Of a DNA stretch of 48,996 bases, positions 1 to 7,117 are shown piece by piece (position 1 is the stretch's first letter; every line of letters starts with the position of its first letter). The notes below the pieces were generated by a model, which had not been told where the DNA came from, searched no databases, and was given only the letters and a program-made list of their open reading frames with translations. The DNA is from Mogibacterium sp. (GTDB taxonomy: Bacteria; Bacillota; Clostridia; Peptostreptococcales; Anaerovoracaceae). The stretch spans positions 1 through 48,996 of the forward strand of contig JAFQZQ010000034.1 of assembly GCA_017405845.1 (NCBI GenBank). Reading direction: 5' to 3'. The position numbers and the translations under genes are program-made.

Positions 1-116
1 AAATCTTGCTAATGTTTGTCAAGCAAGTTTTTCAATATCAGTATACAAAAAAGATGTATCAAAACAAATGACCGCAGTTGCGGATCCTTCAGAAAAGTAT
101 AATAATGTAGCCAGAT

Positions 117-1310
117 CTATCTATAGAGTTCCATAGCTCTTGCATAGTAGATCCGGAGGAACTTGTTTACACCAGCCATTTTAGCTACGTTATACGGTTT
201 CCCCTCCTGTTCTTTTTTCATCATGAAAAGATATACAGGATCATCTTGAGGTTTATTCAGTTTAAGGGCCTGCATGACCTCAAAACAAGCTTTTCTGAGA
301 GCCGGGTTGCCACGTTTGGAGATGTGACGATTCCGGCTTTCAAACTTTCCGGACTGGTACGGCGGAGCATCGTTTCCTGCGTATGCGTTTAGAGCTTTTC
401 CGCTGTGAAAGCGGCGTATGTCTCCGATCTCAGCCAGTATGATCGGTCCGAGCCTTTCGCCTACGCCATTCATAGAGCGAAGTATCCTGTACTCAGGGAT
501 TGTCTCAGCAATGTTCTGCATCTGCAGCATTATCTCGTCAGCAGCACGTTGCGATTCAGAAAGGATATCCACACATTGATCGAGAGCGACAGCCATATAC
601 TCACCAGTGCTACGAGTCGTGATGCTGGCTTTTGAAAGCTCGTAAATGGCAAGACCTTTAGTTTCAGCATTGCGTTCACCGACCTTATGAGCCAAAGCAA
701 TATATCTGTTCATGAATCTGGTTTTGCCGATTGAATTGATGTAGTCGAATGAATGGAAACGCTTGATGAACTGTAGAAGCATGCATTTTTCAGGGCTTCG
801 GCTCTTAAGCGTCAATATTTTAGTTATTCCCGGCATTGACTCATCAAGCAGATTGATCAACTGCACTTTGCTTTTAGTCACCAGGGATATTCGCTGACTG
901 TACTGAGAAGACAAGAAGCGAAGATCTTCATACTTCTGATCCAATGGTGAGTAAGGAACCAGTAAGTACCATTTCTCAAGCGCATAGCGAGCGATACGAA
1001 GAGCATCCTTTTTGTCTGTCTTAGTCTTACGTAACTCAGCATCACCATACTTCTTCAGAAGATATGGATTTACCAATGATGGTGAAAGACCGGCATCGAT
1101 GAATGCTTTAAGCAACGGATAGTGATAATGACTTGTGGGTTCCATTAGGATAATTGGCTGATCATCGACAGCTTTTATGTATTTGATCAAAGCGTCGACT
1201 TCCGTCTTCGAGTGATTCATCTCATATGGGTGAGCACGTATGGAACCATCACCATCTAAGATGGCAACCGTGCTCTTGCCCTTGGAGACATCGATTCCAA
1301 CAGCAATCAT
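117..1310 (-). CDS. IS110 family transposase (DEDD/serine recombinase)
   Basis: The protein is 397 aa, a usual length for IS110 transposases. The N-terminal RuvC-like domain begins GIDVSKGKS and shows the acidic residues D7, E57 (LMEPTS), D99 and D102 (KTDKKDA). The C-terminal Transposase_20 domain contains NGVGERLGPIILAEIGD and then APPYQSGKF, where S320 fits the catalytic serine position. Both halves are complete, so the enzyme could be active. A good ribosome site (GGAGG) stands a few bases before the ATG. In this family the protein works with a bridge RNA that base-pairs with donor and target DNA. The 5' non-coding region here has matching secondary structure. Nothing next to it suggests cargo. 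Confidence 0.95.
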   Translation of the reverse strand: MIAVGIDVSKGKSTVAILDGDGSIRAHPYEMNHSKTEVDALIKYIKAVDDQPIILMEPTSHYHYPLLKAFIDAGLSPSLVNPYLLKKYGDAELRKTKTDKKDALRIARYALEKWYLLVPYSPLDQKYEDLRFLSSQYSQRISLVTKSKVQLINLLDESMPGITKILTLKSRSPEKCMLLQFIKRFHSFDYINSIGKTRFMNRYIALAHKVGERNAETKGLAIYELSKASITTRSTGEYMAVALDQCVDILSESQRAADEIMLQMQNIAETIPEYRILRSMNGVGERLGPIILAEIGDIRRFHSGKALNAYAGNDAPPYQSGKFESRNRHISKRGNPALRKACFEVMQALKLNKPQDDPVYLFMMKKEQEGKPYNVAKMAGVNKFLRIYYARAMELYR

Positions 1311-1338
1311 TTAGACCTCCTTCAGGGAATTGATTTGA

Positions 1339-1539
1339 TTGGGTTCAGCTCTTCAAGGTCCAGACATATTCTATAGTTAAACGGGAGAACGCTAAGGCTG
1401 CCCAACTTGCTTAATCGAATGCAGAACAATGAAGGCTGGCTAACACATTTGTGGTCGGGCGTTGAGTCCCAATCCCGAATTACGTTAGCCAATCACCTTC
1501 ATCATAAAGAAAAGCGAAGACCGTTCAAAGTCCTCGCTT
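1339..1539 (-). ncRNA. Candidate IS110 bridge RNA
   Basis: Reading the minus strand there are three consecutive stem-loops upstream of the transposase. First, a hairpin at 1539-1512 (10 bp; its single non-Watson-Crick pair is G-U only if the RNA is made from the minus strand). Second, a two-tier stem-loop at 1500-1431: outer stem 1496-1500/1431-1435 plus 1484-1491/1437-1444, inner stem 1474-1478/1455-1459, with internal loops between them. Third, a stem-loop at 1405-1339: 1401-1405/1339-1343, 1397-1400/1346-1349 and 1394-1396/1351-1353. A 5' hairpin followed by two looped stems is the known bridge RNA plan (target-binding loop, then donor-binding loop). The loop guides could not be matched to the flanks. 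Confidence 0.6.
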
Positions 1540-1620
1540 ATATATTAAGAATCCCGATTTGTCGAGCTGAACTGCGACACCAGTATGATATCACATAATG
1601 AAATTTCAATAAAATTCAGT

Positions 1621-1653
1621 AAAAACAAAAGCTCCCGGATTTACTCCGAGAGC
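1621..1653 (-). terminator. Original terminator of the tRNA-fMet gene, now displaced
   Basis: On the minus strand, the stem GCTCTCGGA (1653-1645) pairs with TCCGGGAGC (1639-1631), with one G-U pair, and is followed by TTTTGTTTTT. It lies 8 bp downstream of the displaced tRNA 3' end, where the terminator of the original tRNA operon should be. Confidence 0.75.
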
Positions 1654-1661
1654 CTTGAAAG

Positions 1662-1705
1662 TGGTTGCGGGGGAGGGACTTGAACCCTCGACCTCCGGGT
1701 TATGA
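1662..1705 (-). pseudogene. attL: displaced 3' fragment of tRNA-fMet
   Basis: This is positions 33-76 of an initiator tRNA read on the minus strand, including anticodon CAT, T-loop TTCAAGT and 3' CCGCAACCA. It matches the 3' part of the intact tRNA-fMet at 15723-15766 except at tRNA positions 50, 64 and 66. Position 50:64 is A-U here and G-C in the intact gene, so both T-stems are fully paired. C66 here would pair perfectly with G7 of the present host 5' half. I infer this is the host's own 3' end, pushed away when the element integrated. Confidence 0.88.
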
Positions 1706-1760
1706 AGCTGCACTCTCTACCCGTTGAAAAGACTGTGTTTCCCTCTTTTACTCGTTAGAT

Positions 1761-1782
1761 TTAGTACAAAATTAGTACAAAA
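1761..1782 (+). repeat. Left integrase arm-type sites (tandem TTAGTACAAAA)
   Basis: Two perfect 11-bp copies of TTAGTACAAAA stand head to tail at 1761-1771 and 1772-1782, about 55 bp inside attL. The same unit recurs inside the right end at 15560-15591. The period and symmetric placement fit binding sites for the integrase N-terminal arm domain, as in Tn916-type and lambda-type systems. This function is inferred. Confidence 0.7.
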
Positions 1783-1812
1783 TCCAATCATTCGCATGTT
1801 ATCTTTATCATT

Positions 1813-2049
1813 CTATTCGGTCTTCTTTTCAGCTCTCTCGCTGCTTCTTTCTACCATATCATTATGTTTATTGATTCCCGTCAAACTGCTTGGAAGATCG
1901 TTCATCACGCCAACCGTAGGCTCACTTATGGACTCCCCTTCAGATGCTTTCATCAAAGTTCTTATTAGTGCAAGAACAACTATGATACCAAGTACGACAC
2001 CTATAATAGTTCCTATCTTATCGGCTATGAATTCTAATACTTCTATCAT
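1813..2049 (-). CDS. Small single-span membrane protein, conserved-tail paralog A
   Basis: A 78-aa protein with one hydrophobic span at about residues 10-33, followed by a polar tail beginning near VGVMNDLPSSLTGINKH and ending in KKTE. Another protein of the same element (3815-4048) has the same layout. The two tails are identical at about 25 of 34 positions, while the membrane spans differ. The start codon overlaps the stop of the upstream lipoprotein gene (ATGA), so translation is coupled. I do not recognise the family. The tail is probably cytoplasmic (basic, after the span) and is the part under selection. It is the last gene before the left end of the element. Confidence 0.7.
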   Translation of the reverse strand: MIEVLEFIADKIGTIIGVVLGIIVVLALIRTLMKASEGESISEPTVGVMNDLPSSLTGINKHNDMVERSSERAEKKTE

Positions 2050-3035
2050 TTCAATATCAGTGGCCCTGACGTTCCTCCCTCCTGTATAGCCTCTGTTTCA
2101 TTTCTAATCGCTATATATTCATCAGCAGCCGCTTCATCGTTGAAGTCATACTGAACATCAGAAGCGTATGTCACAATTAACAGCTTCCCGTCTATTGTAC
2201 CTATTGACTTGTATGGAATCGCTCCGTCATATGGTTCTTTTTCCGGATCATTCCATACCTCAACGGACATCACGCGTCCGCCAAATCCTGCATCGCGAGC
2301 CTTATTGCTGTATATAGTAATCCTGCCGTATTCATCGAGTTCATATCCCCATGTGTCTGAATTACTGAGCGTAAGCGAGAAATGATCAGTCTCTATGGTT
2401 CGTGTTCCAGTTGTTTCATCTTCAACAGCTGTAAGACCTGCCTCGATTTCAACGCTATCAGTATATGCCTCCCAGAATCCCCCGTCGTCAGTAAGTTCAA
2501 CCTTCTGTATCAGGTCTGTGTCATCCTTATCAAAGATTATCTGCCAGTCCATGTCGAATGACTTTGTTGCTCCATCTTCATCCGTGGCATTAACAGTTAT
2601 AAGCGCATGCTCTATATTGTCTGAAGACTGCTTAGCATCGTCTTCAATGCCAAAACTGGTCACTACTGTTTCAAGTCCATTCGCTTGGGCTACGCCAAGA
2701 TATCCAGTTCTGAACCATTCCTTATAGAAAGTATCGAACATGCCGTCAGCAAAGCAGTCTCCTACGGCTTTCTGCCAGGCTTCCTTTTCCTCTGCTGCCT
2801 TCTGTTCTGATTCTGCAAGTTCTTCCTCTGTTGGCTCCGGTGCATCCAGACCTATTACATTCTCTGCGGGATCGTACAAACCATTGCCGGGATACTCAGT
2901 CATCGCTTTAAGAAGCTTTTCCTCATTCTCAGCACGCGCAGTAATGTCGTCAGTTTTACATGCAGTCATCAGGGCCGCAATCAATATGATTATTACCACT
3001 GATAGTATGTATGCCTTATGTTTTCTATTGTTCAT
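2046..3035 (-). CDS. Putative lipoprotein, unknown function
   Basis: A 329-aa protein with a short basic N-terminus, a hydrophobic stretch and a lipobox ending LMTAC (Cys26). It should be exported, lipidated and held on the outer face of the membrane. Residues 70-90 are very acidic and helical (EPTEEELAESEQ). The rest looks like a soluble beta-rich domain of about 200 residues; I recognise no family. It lies 61 bp after the membrane-anchored HTH gene 3097-3738 and is translationally coupled to the small membrane protein 1813-2049. A joint role in sensing or responding at the cell surface is inferred from that arrangement only. Confidence 0.75.
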   Translation of the reverse strand: MNNRKHKAYILSVVIIILIAALMTACKTDDITARAENEEKLLKAMTEYPGNGLYDPAENVIGLDAPEPTEEELAESEQKAAEEKEAWQKAVGDCFADGMFDTFYKEWFRTGYLGVAQANGLETVVTSFGIEDDAKQSSDNIEHALITVNATDEDGATKSFDMDWQIIFDKDDTDLIQKVELTDDGGFWEAYTDSVEIEAGLTAVEDETTGTRTIETDHFSLTLSNSDTWGYELDEYGRITIYSNKARDAGFGGRVMSVEVWNDPEKEPYDGAIPYKSIGTIDGKLLIVTYASDVQYDFNDEAAADEYIAIRNETEAIQEGGTSGPLILK

Positions 3036-3096
3036 ATCAAGCCTTCTTCCTGAGTCAGGGGACGTACCAGCTGACTCACTTTTCGCTCTTTAACTT

Positions 3097-3738
3097 TCAC
3101 TCTTTGAGATCTAATCCCTTTGTCTCTTCGTGAATCAGTTCTCCACCTTTATCTTCATAGTATTTCTCAAGTACTGCTGCAAAGTCGTTTGCATCTTTTG
3201 ATGCAAGAAGTTCTTTCTCTAGGTCAGCTCCGGCATTTTCATCAATCGAGATCGTACCGCATTCATAATTATCATCATACCAAATCTCATATTTATACTC
3301 TTGGTCATCAAAGGTGTAGATCCATTTTGTTGTTCCCTTATAACCACCTGGCAATCCTTCGGCCTCAGAAGTACCAAGAATATACATATTGCACGCAACC
3401 AGTATCATCGGAACAATTATCATAATTGCAGCAACTATAATGACAGCTTTCAAAACGCGCTTTTCTCTGCGGTTTTTAATACTTAGCTGCTCATTGATGC
3501 GAGATAGTTGCTCGACTATAGCATCGCTCTGTTCAGCAGGGATATTTCCTGCACCTAGCAACTCGCTTACTGGTACTTCAAGCTCGTCTGCAAGTCTGGA
3601 CAGCATTTCAGCATCAGGAACTGACAATCCTTTCTCCCATTTGGAAATTGTTTGTCTCGTTATATGTAATCTGTTGGCAAGATCCTCCTGCGTAAACCCT
3701 TTATTCTTTCTGATTGTTCTTATGTTATCGTTTAGCAT
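3097..3738 (-). CDS. Membrane-anchored XRE-family HTH regulator
   Basis: A 213-aa protein with an XRE/Cro-type helix-turn-helix at residues 4-58 (FTQEDLANRLHITRQTISKW), a linker likely to be coiled (70-92), one membrane span at 95-121 and a roughly 90-residue outer domain. The outer domain looks like a small sensor. A longer open frame reaches 3801, but the start chosen here (3738) has GGAGG nearby and lies below a promoter at 3769-3797 that would fall inside the longer frame. Such one-component proteins hold a DNA-binding domain at the membrane. Target and signal are unknown. A palindrome over the -35 region suggests autoregulation. Confidence 0.85.
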   Translation of the reverse strand: MLNDNIRTIRKNKGFTQEDLANRLHITRQTISKWEKGLSVPDAEMLSRLADELEVPVSELLGAGNIPAEQSDAIVEQLSRINEQLSIKNRREKRVLKAVIIVAAIMIIVPMILVACNMYILGTSEAEGLPGGYKGTTKWIYTFDDQEYKYEIWYDDNYECGTISIDENAGADLEKELLASKDANDFAAVLEKYYEDKGGELIHEETKGLDLKE

Positions 3739-3768
3739 CGCCTTTGCCTCCACCTGTATTCCTTTCAG

Positions 3769-3805
3769 AATATAGGCCGGATAATTCGTTGCATCAAGCA
3801 ACGAA
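3769..3805 (-). promoter_or_regulatory. Promoter with palindromic operator for the HTH gene
   Basis: On the minus strand, -35 TTGATG (3797-3792) and -10 TATATT (3774-3769) are separated by 17 bp. A perfect inverted repeat, TTCGTTGC / GCAACGAA (3785-3792 and 3798-3805), covers the -35 box. It is a plausible binding site for the HTH protein encoded just downstream. Confidence 0.6.
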
Positions 3806-3814
3806 AATTAACAT

Positions 3815-4048
3815 TTATTCCGTTTTCTTGGTTGATCTCTCATTATTGCGTTCAACCAAATCATCGTGCTTGTTAATTCCTGTTACACTGCTTGGTAAGT
3901 CATTTATCACACCAACAGGCGACACCTCAATATGTTCACCTCTTCTAGTTTTTATTACAGTTCTAATGATTGCAATTGCTGTAAGGAGAGCAAGTAAGAC
4001 GCCAATTATTATTCCTAATATATCTGATAGTTCAAATATCGTTTCCAT
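3815..4048 (-). CDS. Small single-span membrane protein, conserved-tail paralog B
   Basis: A 77-aa protein with a hydrophobic span at about residues 9-31, a short basic joint (KTRRGEH) and then a tail beginning near VGVINDLPSSVTGINKH and ending in KKTE. It is the partner of 1813-2049: the same size, topology and tail, with different membrane spans and clear divergence at the DNA level, so the duplication is not recent. It ends 10 bp before the start of the longest frame of the HTH gene. The two paralogs therefore bracket an HTH sensor and a lipoprotein. The ribosome site is weak (AAAAAG). Family unknown. Confidence 0.65.
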   Translation of the reverse strand: METIFELSDILGIIIGVLLALLTAIAIIRTVIKTRRGEHIEVSPVGVINDLPSSVTGINKHDDLVERNNERSTKKTE

Positions 4049-4097
4049 CTTTTTATTGTTTCAGCCTGTTCTTCGGATCATTCTTCCGATAAACAAG

Positions 4098-4265
4098 CTA
4101 GCCTAATATCGGGCTATCTGTAATAAAGTATGCCAGCAAACCCTTGTTGATTGCATCCTTTTCCATGGCAGTCTTTTCTGACATTAATCTCTTATATATT
4201 CTAATTACCACGATGAGAATACAGAGCATTATAGCTAAGAGTATCAGTGAAGCGACGCTTTTCAT
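4098..4265 (-). CDS. Small membrane peptide (55 aa)
   Basis: The frame reads MKSVASLILLAIMLCILIVV, then a basic joint (RIYKRL), then a polar tail ending in DSPILG. Its ATG follows immediately after the TAG stop of the zinc-ribbon gene 4266-4514, so the two are probably translated together. It has a single N-terminal span with an N-terminal lysine, and could be either a signal anchor or a short-tailed membrane protein. I recognise no family. Confidence 0.5.
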   Translation of the reverse strand: MKSVASLILLAIMLCILIVVIRIYKRLMSEKTAMEKDAINKGLLAYFITDSPILG

Positions 4266-4514
4266 CTATTTTTTCCCCATATCAGTTTTCTTGCCGTAAT
4301 CAATTATTACCTTTTTGCAGGATCTGCATAGGAACGCCTTTACTGCGCATCCCTCTACAAAAGACTTCAGGCTATATTTATCCAAAACTACAGAGCCTTC
4401 AGGAATTCCGACATTATTAAGGAATTGTTTTTTATCTCCTCTTGTCCATACTATTTGATATGGACTCGCTATCAGCCCTAGTTCCATCTCGTTACCACAA
4501 TAAGGACACTTCAT
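4266..4514 (-). CDS. Small zinc-ribbon protein (DUF6487-like)
   Basis: An 82-aa soluble protein that begins MKCPYCGNEME and has a second CxxC pair near the C-terminus (FLCRSCKKVIIDYG). Four cysteines in two CxxC knuckles should bind one zinc. This layout matches my memory of the DUF6487 family (PF20097), which has no established function and is common beside small membrane proteins in Bacillota. The start is preceded by a clear GGAGG. It is followed without a gap by the 55-aa membrane peptide 4098-4265. Confidence 0.7.
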   Translation of the reverse strand: MKCPYCGNEMELGLIASPYQIVWTRGDKKQFLNNVGIPEGSVVLDKYSLKSFVEGCAVKAFLCRSCKKVIIDYGKKTDMGKK

Positions 4515-4603
4515 TTAATAACCTCCTATGTTTGCTGATTACTCTTTTTATTCATAAGCCATCCCATAGCTCATCAGACATCACGCCGCCTTCCTGCTCT
4601 CTG

Positions 4604-5116
4604 TTACCAATAGCCTTCCGTTATTAATCTTTCAATGATAGCAACGCCTGCTGTTGTTATTACGTTTGAAATTATTATTGTCAGTTGCAGTTTTTTCATA
4701 TCCTGAACATTGCTTTTGAGCACGTTGTAAACGATCGGCATCTCAACAAGTAATGTAAGTAGCAGAAATACTCCGCTTACAATATAATGCGGACCAGAAT
4801 CAAGAATGTGCTCAAACGTCCCATACCAGGAAAGATCTGCCTTCAGAAATACATACGGAAGAAGGAACGATGCTGCATTTGCTACCATAACTGTCCCTAA
4901 TACTTTGAATGTATGACCGGTCCTGGGTATGAGCCAGATGCTCAGCCATTCTATCAGAATCGTCCCAAATGCGACCCATGGTAATATATCAAACGGTCTT
5001 TTCTCTGATATCCATACCCATGATGAGTCAGCGAAAACATTAGCAGGCAACAGCACCATAAGCGCCATTATCATGATTGATACTATCAATGTTGTTTTGC
5101 TCTTCCACATTATCAC
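4604..5116 (-). CDS. Membrane protein with N-terminal signal-like segment
   Basis: A 170-aa protein with a hydrophobic N-terminus ending in ANVFADS, which resembles a signal peptide cleavage site. Spans follow near residues 45-62 (ILPWVAFGTILIEWLSIWLI), 70-92, 108-130 and 142-163. It is probably a small multi-pass protein. Its start overlaps the end of the upstream DUF6054-like gene by 4 bp (ATGA), so the two are coupled. I recognise no family, and no catalytic motif is visible. Confidence 0.65.
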   Translation of the reverse strand: MIMWKSKTTLIVSIMIMALMVLLPANVFADSSWVWISEKRPFDILPWVAFGTILIEWLSIWLIPRTGHTFKVLGTVMVANAASFLLPYVFLKADLSWYGTFEHILDSGPHYIVSGVFLLLTLLVEMPIVYNVLKSNVQDMKKLQLTIIISNVITTAGVAIIERLITEGYW

Positions 5117-5463
5117 TTGCCTGCCTTTTTCACATAGGTCTCAATTATGCTTACAAAATCATTCAGGAAGTTGTCCTCACTCCAGTGATTGATCTTGAAA
5201 AATGCTGCCTGGCTGCCACCTGATGCTGTAGCTATTACTTTCACGCCTTCACTGTATTCAATCAGCATAACATTAAGGCTGACCCTGTTTTCCCCGAGGA
5301 CCGCATATCTCTCATAGGTACCGACCCAATATTTAACAGAATCTGCTGTTCCTGTTATCTCTTCTTCCAGCGTTATCGTAGAACCCATCCTTGACTCGTT
5401 ATGTTTGATGTATGCTACAAGCTCGTTTAAAGATCCGCCTACAGTTGTTGTATATTTTGCCAT
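5113..5463 (-). CDS. DUF6054-like soluble protein
   Basis: A 116-aa protein without a signal or membrane span. Its features are an N-terminal AKYTTTVGGSLNELVAYI, a central TYERYAVLGENRVSLNV and a later TASGGSQAAFFKINHWSE. This pattern (ERY..., NRVSLNV, SGGSQA.FFKIN) is what I remember of DUF6054, a small family of unknown function in Clostridia. It sits between two membrane-protein genes with overlapping or 2-bp junctions and may act as a cytoplasmic partner; that is an inference. Confidence 0.65.
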   Translation of the reverse strand: MAKYTTTVGGSLNELVAYIKHNESRMGSTITLEEEITGTADSVKYWVGTYERYAVLGENRVSLNVMLIEYSEGVKVIATASGGSQAAFFKINHWSEDNFLNDFVSIIETYVKKAGK

Positions 5464-5465
5464 GT

Positions 5466-5864
5466 CTACACTCTTTCTATTCTGATGACATCTATGGAAT
5501 TATCATCCAGATACTTATTTATCTCAACGCCCATTTCATCAAGAGTCACGACAGATGATTTGTCATCCTCAAGGAATCTCCTGACTTGTTTCATCATGAT
5601 GTGATCATAAAGGAAAACCACAAGAGCCGCGCATGCTACCACGGCCATTGCTGTAACTCTCAAAGCATCAAACTTATCAATAAAGCCAAGCCAAAGCTGC
5701 ATTCCAAACAGAACACCCATGCATATGCCCATAGTCCTGTATGATTTGAAAGCGTCCCGGTACTTCATCTGAGGTTTCCTGATCAGTTGCGGATATTGAA
5801 TCATAACACTCACAACTTCTTTATAGAATTCTTTCGTCCCTTTATCTTTGATCTCAATTCTCAT
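5466..5864 (-). CDS. Two-span membrane protein, possibly shortened YcxB-like
   Basis: A 132-aa protein with a soluble N-terminus, two spans at about residues 46-63 and 70-87, and a short C-terminal part that reads SSVVTLDEMGVEINKYLDDN. Two central spans followed by a beta-strand segment with DE-x-GV resemble YcxB-like proteins, but the tail stops early, at IRIERV. The C-terminal domain would then be truncated, or the similarity is superficial. It is tightly packed with the DUF6054-like gene (2 bp apart). Function unknown. Confidence 0.55.
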   Translation of the reverse strand: MRIEIKDKGTKEFYKEVVSVMIQYPQLIRKPQMKYRDAFKSYRTMGICMGVLFGMQLWLGFIDKFDALRVTAMAVVACAALVVFLYDHIMMKQVRRFLEDDKSSVVTLDEMGVEINKYLDDNSIDVIRIERV

Positions 5865-5877
5865 GTATTCCCCCCCT

Positions 5878-6387
5878 TTAGTTATAGAACCACTCAGAAG
5901 GTATCAGATATACATATGGCGCTGTGATTACCGCAAGTCTGATTGCTGAGTTCTTCGCCTGGTCCATATCCAGTCCTGCTTTGACCAATATGCTATTGTC
6001 AAGTTTGTAGATGCACCAAGCAGAAAGCGCGATAGCAATAACTACCATTAATACTGCCAGTACGTTTTTGAATGGATTGAACATCATCGCGTCACCGACC
6101 TTTTCGAAAAAGGACGTACCATCGCCGCCCCATCCGACTAGTATCATGGAAACCAAATACATGATGAAAGCTCCTGCAAAGTCGCTCGCAAACCCGGCAA
6201 GACAGATCTTCCAGTTGTGTTTCCTGCAGAACAGACCCTTTTCAGGCATATCTCCAAGGCTCCACTTAAGCACTATCCTGTCGATTAGATAGTTGGCAGG
6301 TATCAGGAGCAGCCACAGCCATGATGGAAAAAATATCAGCAACCATATTGGCATCAGAATATTATAAACTTTGTTATCAGATTTCAT
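5878..6387 (-). CDS. Multi-pass membrane protein, unknown
   Basis: A 169-aa protein with about four spans: residues 11-33 (tryptophan- and leucine-rich), 65-85, 105-125 and 148-164. A short cytoplasmic loop after the first span contains DMPEKGLFCRKHNWK. No conserved catalytic or transport motif is visible and I recognise no family. It is co-directional and 13 bp from its downstream neighbour. Confidence 0.6.
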   Translation of the reverse strand: MKSDNKVYNILMPIWLLIFFPSWLWLLLIPANYLIDRIVLKWSLGDMPEKGLFCRKHNWKICLAGFASDFAGAFIMYLVSMILVGWGGDGTSFFEKVGDAMMFNPFKNVLAVLMVVIAIALSAWCIYKLDNSILVKAGLDMDQAKNSAIRLAVITAPYVYLIPSEWFYN

Positions 6388-6439
6388 TGTATGCTTTTTA
6401 TCCTCTCAATCATTTGGATCATGTAAGATCCTTGATAGC

Positions 6440-6853
6440 TTACTTATCCTTATCCCGCCCCTGGAGGTCTTCTCTCTTTTTATCATTCCTTCTGCTCATA
6501 ATCATAATAGCTGCTGCTATTATGATTACATGAGGCGCATACATAAACAGTTCCCACCAATATGTCATCCCCATGATCGCTACAAGTGAGCATACCGCAA
6601 GAAAGCAATAAGACACAAAGAATCCGATTCTGTATGCCTTACTCTGACAATACTTCAGATTTAACAATGCTACTGCGCCCAGTAAATATGCTCCGATCGT
6701 GAAAGGGTTTATATAAGCAATAAAGCCGCTATATGCGGTCAAAACCACAGTCTCCCCTTCGTCCGGCTCTGAAAGCTTCGCCCAAAGGAAGAAAACCATA
6801 TAATACACAATTATTGCGATATTAGCGGCTGCCAGAAGATTATTGCGCTTCAT
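6440..6853 (-). CDS. Four-span membrane protein, unknown
   Basis: A 137-aa protein with spans at about residues 7-25, 42-64, 76-96 and 103-121, followed by a strongly charged tail (SRRNDKKREDLQGRDKDK) that should be cytoplasmic. No family is recognised. The gene starts 3 bp after an alternative stop of the upstream small protein if that protein is read through a frame change. Confidence 0.6.
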   Translation of the reverse strand: MKRNNLLAAANIAIIVYYMVFFLWAKLSEPDEGETVVLTAYSGFIAYINPFTIGAYLLGAVALLNLKYCQSKAYRIGFFVSYCFLAVCSLVAIMGMTYWWELFMYAPHVIIIAAAIMIMSRRNDKKREDLQGRDKDK

Positions 6854-6923
6854 TTTTTATTCCCATAAATTACTTTTTTTAATTACTGGTATATCATCGT
6901 AATCGATGTAGCTACGAAAGTCT

Positions 6924-7106
6924 TTATTCTTTGTTCGGGAAGAATTTTGATATCCAATAAACCACAAGTGTAGGAAACAAGAACCCAATCGCAACTCCTA
7001 CATCAGCAGTGCCAAAATAAGCATCGAACACGTTCCCGCCTACAAAGGTGCATGCAATTGATACTATAGTCATAAATACTACAGTCAAAAGCTTTTCTTT
7101 CTCCAT
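6924..7106 (-). CDS. Small two-span membrane protein, possible frameshift
   Basis: A 60-aa protein with spans at about residues 7-28 and 36-53, ending FFPNKE. Just before its stop, the +1 frame stays open for 23 more codons (NKDFRSYIDYDDIPVIKKSN and on to a TAA at 6857-6859), only 3 bp before the next start codon. The gap of 70 bp in an otherwise tight gene row would then vanish. The protein may therefore be a truncated form of a longer one, or the extension may be chance. Family unknown. Confidence 0.5.
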   Translation of the reverse strand: MEKEKLLTVVFMTIVSIACTFVGGNVFDAYFGTADVGVAIGFLFPTLVVYWISKFFPNKE

Positions 7107-7117
7107 TAGAAATCTCC

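Larger units (their letters stand above)
60..1600 (-). mobile_element. IS110-family insertion sequence
   Basis: One intact transposase gene is flanked by a short 3' non-coding stretch and about 300 bp of structured 5' non-coding DNA. This is the layout of the IS110 group, whose elements lack long terminal inverted repeats and carry a bridge RNA between the left end and the transposase gene. The exact ends cannot be fixed from one copy, so the boundaries given are approximate. The element lies just outside the left attachment site of the tRNA-fMet island and is a separate insertion. Confidence 0.75.
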
